Origin: Bacillus sp. 103mf
GTDB taxonomy: Bacteria; Bacillota; Bacilli; Bacillales; Bacillaceae_G
Assembly (NCBI RefSeq): GCF_900116295.1
Contig: NZ_FPAF01000004.1
Span: 248,001-312,000 of the forward strand
Length of the DNA stretch: 64,000 nucleotides
Direction of reading: 5' to 3'
Within the stretch, counting starts at the first letter, position 1. Every line of letters begins with the position of its first letter. A program made the translations under genes and the position numbers. A model generated the notes under the pieces. It was not told the origin of the DNA, did not search any database, and saw only the letters and a list, made by a program, of their open reading frames with translations. This document shows positions 55,843 through 63,618 of the stretch, in pieces.

Positions 55843-56355
55843 AAACCAACCTCCTGAAATTATATTGCTAGTGATACAAACCATGGTATATTATGTGAAA
55901 TACTCACATACAAGATTTCGACAATGTTTGTATAGAAACCTGCTAAGGAAGGAGTCATTGTGGTAAGATGAAAAAAAGCTAAAGGAGAGCATTAATTTTA
56001 ATTGAGTTTAATATTTTTGAGGAAGTGCTAAACATAGAATAAACAATAAAACCCCCTAAAAATAAATAAAGTGTTACTTTAAAAAACGGATTTAGCGTTT
56101 TCCTTTTTTAATAAACATTTCTTCATCATTCAAATTCCAATAATCCCCAATCTGTCCTTATATGTAACATTAATCTTAAGATTAATATCTATTTTTTCAG
56201 CAATCCATTAGACAACTCATACTCCCCTAATAAGACGTCTGAAACAATACGATACCAATTATATTGTTGCCAATAAAAAAATCGTTACAGAGCAATCTGA
56301 AAGGTCGATTTTCTGTTCTTTTGTAATATTTTTCAATTTTATGTAAATAAATGTT
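55843..56355. other. Gap without a recognisable gene
   Basis: About 510 bases upstream of the broken hydrolase gene. Two GGAG-like sites occur but only trivial frames follow. No RNA element recognised. Confidence 0.4.
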
Positions 56356-56398
56356 AAAAAAGGCGTCCTTAATTATGAGTAAGGACACCTTTCTATTC
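56356..56398 (-). terminator. Terminator of the SASP gene
   Basis: Arms near AAAAAGGCGTCCTTA (56356-56370) and TAAGGACACCTTT (about 56380-56392) pair with one mismatch; the minus strand continues with a T-rich tail. Confidence 0.7.
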
Positions 56399-56414
56399 TT
56401 TCTATGTAAAAACT

Positions 56415-56633
56415 TTAATGAGCTCTATATTGCCCTATTAACTTCTCTTCACCCATTCGAACAAGGCGTTTTGTAATTTCTCCACCAACAGAACCATTTG
56501 CACGTGCAGATGTCTCTGGACCAAGTGTGACTCCAAGTTCACGAGCGATCTCATATTTCATTTGTTCAATTGCACTTGCTGCACCTGTGATAAGAATCTC
56601 ATTTGTATTATGATAATGTCCTTGAATATTCAT
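56415..56633 (-). CDS. Alpha/beta-type small acid-soluble spore protein
   Basis: A 72-residue SASP. The two conserved blocks are readable: [18 protein letters not shown], including the EIA protease cleavage context, and [17 protein letters not shown]. These proteins coat and protect spore DNA and are degraded at germination. It starts at ATG 56633 behind GGAGGTG, typical of a strongly expressed forespore gene. This is firm evidence for a spore former. Confidence 0.95.
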   Translation of the reverse strand: MNIQGHYHNTNEILITGAASAIEQMKYEIARELGVTLGPETSARANGSVGGEITKRLVRMGEEKLIGQYRAH

Positions 56634-57017
56634 AATTACACCTCCAGTATATTTGTATATAATGTGCTCTTAATTATGATAAATATACATATTATCATAA
56701 TACTTTTTCTCAAAACAAAAGCTCCACTAAAACAGAAGAATGAGAATGATTAAAAAATATAGACATTTCAAATTATTGTTTGTTATAATTCAAACGAAAT
56801 AGATAAATGTCTACTTTGTATGTTTAACAATCCCAAAATTAACTAAGTACAATTTTGAAATAATGATAGAAGTCTTACCAATAATATTTCTAAACACAAA
56901 GAGACATTTCATCATTAATATGATTCTAGATTTCCCATATTATTAGGGTAATTAAAATGTAATTTTATTATCTTAATTTATAAACGTATCAAACCAAATT
57001 TACTGGAGGGGATAAAA
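56634..57017. other. Divergent promoter region (SASP / glycosyltransferase)
   Basis: About 380 very AT-rich bases that must hold both promoters. No clear operator or RNA element is seen. Confidence 0.4.
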
Positions 57018-58235
57018 ATGAAAAAAGCACTTTACATCAATATAGGTGAAGAAGGACACGTAAACCCGACGTTAGGATTAGTGCGTGATTTAGTAAAACG
57101 CGGAGACCATATTGTCTATTATTCATCAAATCATTTTGAAGAAAAAATCAAGAAAACAGGTGCACAGTTCCGAGCCATTGATCAAGAAGCACAAAGAAAA
57201 CTCACGGAAAATATGAGTCTGATGGCTTCCCAGCCCAAAGAATATTTATTACATTTTCTAAATGCAATGGAAATGATCACTGATTCCATTCTTGAAAAAA
57301 TCTCCAAAGAAACATATGATTACATCATCTACGATGCACAGTCTTTACCTGGAAAATGGGTTGCTCACCATAGAGGTTTAGTATCTATTGCAACTTGGAC
57401 CACGTTTGCTTTTTCACAAGAACTAAAAGAAAATATGAACCTGACAGGACCAAAAAACATAGAACAAAAGCGAGAGCGTCTAGCCATACTACAAGCATTT
57501 TTGCAATTAGAAGAAATAGCAAAACGGAAACAATATTTAGAAGAAAAATATGAAGTGCCGTTATCTGATAATTTTTTACTTTGCCCGGGTTCAGGCAATT
57601 TGAATATTGTTTTTACTTCTTGCTATTTTCAAAGAAACAGCAAGGATTTTAAAGATGGATATATTTTTGTCGGTCCTTCCATTGCTGAAAGTGAAACTCT
57701 AAATGATTTTCCAGTTGATGAATTAAAAGGACGATGTGTGATTTATATTTCTATGGGAACCATAATTAACAATCAGCCTGAATTCTATCAAAAGTGTTTC
57801 GCCGCTTTAAAAGATTTCAATGCTAAAGTAATACTTAGTATAGGCAAACAATTAACGGCGGAACAGCTAGGAGATATACCTGATAATTTTATTGTTCGTA
57901 ACTATCTTCCTCAATTAGATATACTGCGTCAAACGGATGTATTTATTAGCCATTGTGGAATGAACAGCACAAGTGAATCACTTTATTTTGAAGTACCTCT
58001 AGTTATGCTTCCATTTATAAACGATCAGCACACGATCGCTGAACGAGTACACGAACTTGGTGCAGGATTTATGTTAAATATTCAGCAATTATCAGCCGCT
58101 GATTTAAAACATGCCGTTAATGAAGTATTGCAACATTCGATTTATAAAGAGAATGCAAAAGAAATTAGTCAATCATTCCGTGAGGCAGGCGGTTATATCA
58201 AAGCCGCTGATGAAATTATTACATTTACTCGTTAA
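57018..58235 (+). CDS. MGT-family UDP-glycosyltransferase
   Basis: A 405-residue GT-B enzyme of the macrolide glycosyltransferase type. The N-terminal acceptor domain begins with GEEGHVNPTLGLVRDLVKRG, and the C-terminal donor site is ISHCGMNSTSESLYFEVPLVMLP with a late D/NQ pair (INDQ). Relatives inactivate macrolides or modify flavonoids by glucosylation. It starts at ATG 57018 behind CTGGAGGGG and lies beside Tn3 debris. Confidence 0.92.
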   Translation: MKKALYINIGEEGHVNPTLGLVRDLVKRGDHIVYYSSNHFEEKIKKTGAQFRAIDQEAQRKLTENMSLMASQPKEYLLHFLNAMEMITDSILEKISKETYDYIIYDAQSLPGKWVAHHRGLVSIATWTTFAFSQELKENMNLTGPKNIEQKRERLAILQAFLQLEEIAKRKQYLEEKYEVPLSDNFLLCPGSGNLNIVFTSCYFQRNSKDFKDGYIFVGPSIAESETLNDFPVDELKGRCVIYISMGTIINNQPEFYQKCFAALKDFNAKVILSIGKQLTAEQLGDIPDNFIVRNYLPQLDILRQTDVFISHCGMNSTSESLYFEVPLVMLPFINDQHTIAERVHELGAGFMLNIQQLSAADLKHAVNEVLQHSIYKENAKEISQSFREAGGYIKAADEIITFTR

Positions 58236-58283
58236 TACTGTTATGTATCCCGCTCAAACCCTATTAATTTAAGAATTTTATAA

Positions 58284-58703
58284 CATCCAACTTATCAAGC
58301 AATCTGTGAATTAGGAAAAGAAATGAAAACAATTTTCTTGTGTGATTATTTACATTTTGAAGAAATCCGTCGAGAAATTCATGAAGGTCTAAACACTATT
58401 GAACATTGGAATTCCGTTAATAACTATATATTTTATGGAAAAAACAACGAAATTCGTTCTAATTCTTTAGAAGACCAAGAAATATCTGCACTATCACTTC
58501 AATTATTACAAAACTGTTTAGTATTTATGAATACATTAATGGTTCAAGAAGTCTTGTATGACAATAATAAATATTTACTTAACAGAATGACTGCTGAAGA
58601 TTTCCGAGGGTTAACACCATTATTTTATAATCATATTAATCCATACGGTACCTTTAAATTAAATATGGATCAAAGAATCCCTATTAAGCTGAAAATAGCA
58701 TAA
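58284..58703 (+). pseudogene. C-terminal remnant of a Tn3-family transposase
   Basis: The frame is open from a stop at 58281-58283 and encodes [43 protein letters not shown] and [23 protein letters not shown], the conserved C-terminal end of Tn3-type TnpA proteins. About 850 N-terminal residues are missing. No 38-bp end was found after its stop. It marks the left side of the toxin operon as transposon-derived. Confidence 0.9.
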
Positions 58704-58761
58704 ATTCTTTAAAGATGCTACAGTTCGATATGATAATCGTTCACCTAAGCTAAATAAATAG

Positions 58762-58800
58762 AAAAAAGCTCAAAAACAGCGGTTTCTGAGCTTTTTTATA
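58762..58800 (-). terminator. Terminator of the toxin operon
   Basis: Arms AAAAAAGCTCA (58762-58772) and TGAGCTTTTTT (58787-58797) with a 14-base loop; the minus strand ends in a T tract. Confidence 0.75.
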
Positions 58801-58841
58801 ACGTGACTTCTATTAAAATATCTACTTAAAACTGCTTTTCT

Positions 58842-59705
58842 TCAAGAAAAGTTCTCTGCATTTTTATAAAAATTTTCCGCTTCATCCCGAATTGCTTTCC
58901 AATCTTCAAAGGCCAATTCGAGCTCTAAAGCAGCAATGAACGCTTCTAGATTTTCGATATCCTCAATATTGTCTGCCAGTTCTTTTAAATCATAAGATAT
59001 AGATCCCCATATTCTATGAACTTTCCGAATAACAGGTAAAACGTTCTCCTTAAACTGAATCAAATGCTTAACTGGAGCTACTAAATAGACAACTGTGTTT
59101 TGTGCAACAACGAAATCATTTGAATCATACAATGGTAACTGTGACATCAGATACGACCATGTTGGTACTATTTCTTCGTATTTTTGAATTTCTGAATAGA
59201 ACTCGGAGAGAGATGTTGCTATAGATTGAGACTGTTGATAATATGCCTGTGCGTGATTAGATAAATCTTTACACATATTTATGAATTTAGATTTAGTGTT
59301 TGGAGATAGTTTACCATTTTGTGCTTCCGATATTACTTGATTAAGGTCATTAAAATATTTAATAGTAATCAAATCTGCAAAAGCCACAATGTTTTGAGAA
59401 AGGATAAGTATATCTTTATGTCCTCCATTGTCCCAGAACCTACATTTTTCTATAACGTTTAACTTAGTTGCAATTGCTTCTTCAACTAATCTACGAAAAG
59501 TAGAAGTTGTGATGAGTCTATCCCAATTACTTTTGACTTTTCCGTCGAGTATGAGATATATTCTTTCCTTCACTTGATCGATACTAGTCGGTGCTGAGAT
59601 CCATTTGTTTAAATAATTAGCGAATGAACGCCATTCTTCTATCGTAAGGAGAAAAGGAGAATTTTTCCCTCCTAATTCTCGTGGAGAAAAGGCTAAATGG
59701 TTCAT
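58842..59705 (-). CDS. XaxA/Cry6-like helical protein lacking the hydrophobic tongue
   Basis: A 287-residue, mostly helical protein, third gene of the operon. Its N-terminus FSPRELGGKNSPFLLTIEEW matches that of the 353-residue protein (ISPRDLGGKEDSPFLLSKEEW), and its C-terminus IRKVHRIWGSISYDLKELAD...ELELAFEDWKAIRDEAENF matches IQKIHGIWNSLHSDLDEL...VELAIMQWEAVGKQADDF. The middle is shorter and lacks the Gly-rich hydrophobic segment seen in the partner. No signal peptide. In multi-part alpha-pore-forming toxins such a partner may be a cap or binding subunit (inference). ATG 59705 follows AGAGGTG. Confidence 0.75.
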   Translation of the reverse strand: MNHLAFSPRELGGKNSPFLLTIEEWRSFANYLNKWISAPTSIDQVKERIYLILDGKVKSNWDRLITTSTFRRLVEEAIATKLNVIEKCRFWDNGGHKDILILSQNIVAFADLITIKYFNDLNQVISEAQNGKLSPNTKSKFINMCKDLSNHAQAYYQQSQSIATSLSEFYSEIQKYEEIVPTWSYLMSQLPLYDSNDFVVAQNTVVYLVAPVKHLIQFKENVLPVIRKVHRIWGSISYDLKELADNIEDIENLEAFIAALELELAFEDWKAIRDEAENFYKNAENFS

Positions 59706-59775
59706 ATGAACACCTCTCTAGATAATTGTTAGTTGTATTTACTCATTGCTTTTTAAACAGATTTTATTAAATCAT

Positions 59776-62073
59776 TTAAACCGGATTATTTTTCTTGTAA
59801 TTAGCAACAAGAGAACCTGCTAATTCCATTCTGATTTTTGTCACATGAGAAAGGTCTGGCCCCTCATGAACTTTAATTGTCCAGGTTGTGTAAGGATTTG
59901 GAATAAAGTAGTCGTAAGCAAATTCGTCCGCAATGATTCCATCAGTAATTATTGTAGCTCCTTGATAACTAAATCCTCGATTAAAGGATTCCGAATTAAA
60001 TTGAAACCTTTTCTCCATATAATTATCATAATAGTGTCCTGAATTCGTAATCCGTATTTGTACTTTAGAAGTAGCGTCAATTCCATCTAACCAAATTCGC
60101 ATTAATTTAAGGCGAACACGATACTCATTTTCAAAAAGGGAATCGTTTAAGTTAATTTCCCACGAAGCTTCTCTTTGTTCCTTCAATGACTCTAGAATTT
60201 TTGAATCTGTAATTTCTACTATTCTATTTTGAAAAAGTTGAGGAGGTGGATTAAATTGTTTTAAAGCCTGCATACAATCCGTTTGTATTGTTGCCACATC
60301 CACTTTTAGTTCGGATACATCTTTTAAGATATTTGGATTTACATCTGAGTCTCGGAGAGCCCAATATTTATAAGCATGTTTGTAATTTGCTAATGCCACA
60401 AATAGAATTTGCTTCATGTCTATATAACGTTGATAAATCTTTTGTTCCATTTCTTCATTTTCAGATTCTTGCTCCTCTAGATTTTCAATATACTCTTCTA
60501 ACCTTGCAAGATCAGCTTGATGGATATGTTTTTTAAGTAACAAACGGAATAGTTCTTGACTACAACGAATGATGGTTACTTGGTTTGAAGCGAGTGTTTG
60601 TCCATATACAGCTAAGATGTCTAACTCTAGTAGATATGCCCTAGCACCTTCAATTTCTTTCTTAATTGCATCATCTAAAGCTGCAGCTGTCTTTAACTTA
60701 AATATGTCCCAAGTTGCTTTACCAGTTAAATCTTCTTGAGGAATATCCCAATCAGTATCTTTAATTTTTTCAAATAGGTCATCTGGGAATTGCATATCTC
60801 CTGATGCCTCTGATATATCTTCTGCTAATGCATATACCTTGTTAATTAATTCAACAAGTTCATTTAGTTTCTCCATACTTTCTTTTAATGCTTGAGCTAA
60901 TGCTGATAGTTCACCACCAGCTTCTATAATTTCTTTTAAAGCATTAATTATCCCTATTATCTCTCCAGGGGCAGAAGCTCCTCCTGAAGCAATTATGGAA
61001 CCCATAGATTGTGCAAAATTTAGAATAGTACTTACCATTTTGAAAGCTAATTTCATTTGTTGTTCATATTCATATTTCTTAAGTCCATACTCGAACTCAA
61101 TTTTAGATAATGTTAAGACGTATTGCTGTTTCTCAAATTGACGTAAAGATGTCTCAATTGCATCTCGAGAATTTTTTAAATTGTTTTTTGCTTGATTAAT
61201 TAATGTTTCTTTAAATAATAGGGTATCTTGTTCATGTTTTAGCATGAGCAGGGCTGCATTTTTACGATCATCAATTGATAAATTTTTATCTAAGTAACGA
61301 TGATATTGCGCCTCAAATTGCTGTGCAGCTCCCAAAAAAGCATTAATTTCATCTCTGTAGAGTTCTTTATCTAAAAGGGGCACAAATGTATTATCACCAC
61401 GATTAGCAGTTAAAATAGCCAACAATGAAGTGCTTTGTACACACAATGAAGCTAGTCCGTCATATTGAGTAGTAAATATCTTTAACCAATTCAACTGATT
61501 GGCTGCAATATCAGGTCTTGATTCAAAAAATAGACACGCTACTTGGAAAACAGAAGTAAAAAGTTTTGGAAGTTGCGGTGTTGGGACTACGTGTGCAATT
61601 TCTTCTGCAGTAAATATTCCATCCTTATCGGACAATCTTACGCCTTTATTTTTGAGCTCTATAGAATAAGGAGGTGGAGAACTTTGATTATAGATTGGAG
61701 TTGCATGTAACACTCCAGAAAGTTCAATACCATATATCGTCAACTGTGCTAACTTGCCTCCATTTTTATAATCTAGTAAAATCTCTGCGGTCCCTTCTGA
61801 TTGTACTTCCACTCTTCTTGCTCTAATAACTAATTGCATATCTTTTAAAATACAGCTGAAATTGTTAGGAATTCGGACTACATCCGCAAAAATTGAAACC
61901 ATACTTGGTGTTAATTCACTATCCTCAATAGACTTAAATACTTCTCCTAAGTCAACGAATAAATCACGAATCTCATATTTTATTCTTGTTGCATTTAAGT
62001 AAGACGTTCCTGGAATTTGTTGATTTGTTAATAACTCCTCATACAAAGCCTTATAATCAATACTACTAACCAT
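59776..62073 (-). CDS. Large three-part putative toxin subunit
   Basis: A 765-residue protein, second gene of the operon. Three zones can be seen: an N-terminal beta-rich zone (about 55-165: LKDMQLVIRARRVEVQSEGT, LTIYGIELSGV); a long helical zone (about 170-610) with a hydrophobic Gly/Ala-rich stretch at 343-380 (FKMVSTILNFAQSMGSIIASG, IIGIINAL) flanked by long heptad-like helices; and a C-terminal beta zone (about 650-750: RLKLMRIWLDGI, VQIRITNSGHYYDNY). This resembles alpha-pore-forming proteins with added beta domains, but no named family is recognised. GGAGG lies eight bases before ATG 62073; the ATG at 62088 is within that site. Confidence 0.7.
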   Translation of the reverse strand: MVSSIDYKALYEELLTNQQIPGTSYLNATRIKYEIRDLFVDLGEVFKSIEDSELTPSMVSIFADVVRIPNNFSCILKDMQLVIRARRVEVQSEGTAEILLDYKNGGKLAQLTIYGIELSGVLHATPIYNQSSPPPYSIELKNKGVRLSDKDGIFTAEEIAHVVPTPQLPKLFTSVFQVACLFFESRPDIAANQLNWLKIFTTQYDGLASLCVQSTSLLAILTANRGDNTFVPLLDKELYRDEINAFLGAAQQFEAQYHRYLDKNLSIDDRKNAALLMLKHEQDTLLFKETLINQAKNNLKNSRDAIETSLRQFEKQQYVLTLSKIEFEYGLKKYEYEQQMKLAFKMVSTILNFAQSMGSIIASGGASAPGEIIGIINALKEIIEAGGELSALAQALKESMEKLNELVELINKVYALAEDISEASGDMQFPDDLFEKIKDTDWDIPQEDLTGKATWDIFKLKTAAALDDAIKKEIEGARAYLLELDILAVYGQTLASNQVTIIRCSQELFRLLLKKHIHQADLARLEEYIENLEEQESENEEMEQKIYQRYIDMKQILFVALANYKHAYKYWALRDSDVNPNILKDVSELKVDVATIQTDCMQALKQFNPPPQLFQNRIVEITDSKILESLKEQREASWEINLNDSLFENEYRVRLKLMRIWLDGIDATSKVQIRITNSGHYYDNYMEKRFQFNSESFNRGFSYQGATIITDGIIADEFAYDYFIPNPYTTWTIKVHEGPDLSHVTKIRMELAGSLVANYKKNNPV

Positions 62074-62099
62074 TATGAATTCCTCCATTTAAAAAATGA

Positions 62100-62162
62100 G
62101 AGACAAAAGAAAGAATGTATGGAATAAATGAAAATTTATCCTTCTTATTCTTCTTTTGTCTC
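62100..62162 (-). repeat. Long-range hairpin in the leader of the large toxin gene
   Basis: GAGACAAAAGAA (62100-62111) and TTCTTTTGTCTC (62151-62162) are perfect complements enclosing 39 bases with further partial pairing. It lies between the first and second toxin genes and could be an attenuator, processing site or weak terminator that sets subunit ratios. Confidence 0.55.
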
Positions 62163-62246
62163 TAGATTTATAGCCCGAACTGTATTTATTTCATTTATTC
62201 CTATATTAGAGCGATTTATATTATAGGTGACATTAATATTTCATAT

Positions 62247-63308
62247 TTAAGCTGTGTATTGTTCAACAACAAACCCAACATCTGCATTAACTCGGAAGTC
62301 ATCCGCTTGTTTCCCAACAGCTTCCCACTGCATAATAGCCAATTCAACTCCAAGATCAGCAAATTCTGGATCATCACGAATATCTTCCATAACAATTTTA
62401 GATAGTTCGTCAAGATCACTATGAAGAGAATTCCAAATGCCATGAATTTTCTGTATTATAGGTAACGCAGCAGCCATTTGCTCTTGGATTTTATCTGTGC
62501 CTGTATCGGTTTTATCAAGCAAAGACATCAGATAAACATTTCTTTGAATTATTTTACCAGATTCTTCTATTTGTTGTTTTGTAGCATCAATTCTCGCTTT
62601 TAATGCTTTCCCTTTTGTACTGTCGAGAATTCCCTTTAATGCAAATCCAAAAACAGGACCAAGTAACAACGATAACCATGATTGAGATTGATAGTCCTCA
62701 TACTCATCCATATACTTCTCTAAATCTTCCCGTAAGCGCTCTACCGAAGCTCTAAGTTGTTTTACTTCTTCACTATGTTCGCCATATTTTTTATCATATT
62801 TATCCTTAACCACTATTAAGCTCTGATAATCATTTGCCGTATCAGTTGCAAATGTTCCAATCATGGTTGCCAATGCACCGGCATGATCACGAAATTCAGA
62901 TGCTTCCTTTGCTAGCCTCTCACAGATTTTCTTAAACATTTCTAAAGCTTCGGTATCGCCATCTATAATAGCTGGTAAATAATCAAGTAATGGCTTGTAG
63001 TAAACTTTTGCTCTCCTTGCATAATTTACAATTTCATTAGCAACTCTAAGAACTTCTCTATATGTGTTATCTGTCCAATTTTGACAGTGAATTTTAACAT
63101 TTGTATAAACAGAATATAATTCATTAAAATCTGGCATCTCATCTGAAGCTGAAAGCGCTAAAGCTTTACGCATCTCAGCTTCATTCACAGGTACATATGC
63201 TCCATCACCTGTATATTTTTGAATCGTAATCCATTCCTCTTTAGAAAGTAAGAATGGGGAATCTTCTTTACCTCCAAGATCTCTTGGAGAAATATCTCGT
63301 TTTACCAC
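62247..63308 (-). CDS. XaxA/Cry6-like alpha-pore-forming toxin subunit
   Basis: A 353-residue helical protein, first gene of the operon. The N-terminal SPFLLSKEEWITIQKYTGDG resembles the start of alpha-xenorhabdolysin A (XaxA)-type subunits. Two long coiled-coil helices (about 165-205 and 235-262) enclose a hydrophobic segment (WLSLLLGPVFGFALKGILDS, 211-230), the tongue layout of the ClyA/XaxA/Cry6 class. The C-terminus ends in IQKIHGIWNSLHSDL...AIMQWEAVGKQADDFRVNA. There is no signal peptide, as in XaxA and Cry6. The start is GTG 63308 behind GAGAGGG. Assignment rests on pattern and remembered family features. Confidence 0.8.
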   Translation of the reverse strand: MVKRDISPRDLGGKEDSPFLLSKEEWITIQKYTGDGAYVPVNEAEMRKALALSASDEMPDFNELYSVYTNVKIHCQNWTDNTYREVLRVANEIVNYARRAKVYYKPLLDYLPAIIDGDTEALEMFKKICERLAKEASEFRDHAGALATMIGTFATDTANDYQSLIVVKDKYDKKYGEHSEEVKQLRASVERLREDLEKYMDEYEDYQSQSWLSLLLGPVFGFALKGILDSTKGKALKARIDATKQQIEESGKIIQRNVYLMSLLDKTDTGTDKIQEQMAAALPIIQKIHGIWNSLHSDLDELSKIVMEDIRDDPEFADLGVELAIMQWEAVGKQADDFRVNADVGFVVEQYTA

Positions 63309-63518
63309 TACAATACACCCTCTCTAATTTATGAAATAATATATCTATAAACTTTCCATTTACAAATTCATATAATTACCTCCATTGTAAATATTTGATA
63401 ATAAAAATTATATATAAATCCGAAGAGAAATATATCTATGATATGAGAGTATAGATTTTTTTAAAAAATTCATAATATTCAATTAATAATTAGGTTTAAT
63501 TCTGTGCAATACACCTTT
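63309..63518 (-). promoter_or_regulatory. Leader of the toxin operon with a decoy Shine-Dalgarno site
   Basis: About 200 AT-rich bases that must contain the operon promoter. A strong TGGAGGT site (GGAGG at 63379-63383 on the minus strand) lies about 70 bases before the first toxin gene and is followed by only ATG AAT TTG TAA. A strong site without a real gene recalls the mRNA-stabilising SD element upstream of cry3A. Confidence 0.45.
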
Positions 63519-63546
63519 ATCCCAATAGAGTCTACTCTATTGGGAT
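63519..63546. repeat. Perfect palindrome upstream of the resolvase gene
   Basis: ATCCCAATAGAGT (63519-63531) and ACTCTATTGGGAT (63534-63546) are perfect complements with a two-base centre. It lies 70 bases before the resolvase gene and may be a terminator or part of a resolution site. Confidence 0.55.
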
Positions 63547-63618
63547 GTTTCTGTAAGTCTGCTATAACGGTATCTCAGAGTGTCCCATATGACTTGTTTC
63601 AAAATAGGAGTGTGAAAT

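Noticed and set aside
56562-56753. 63-codon plus-strand frame over the SASP start
   Set aside because: Antisense shadow of the SASP gene and promoter.
58703-58842. Tn3 38-bp end just after the transposase remnant
   Set aside because: A CTAAGC-like string is present near 58747 but no GGGG...TAAG type 38-mer can be aligned.
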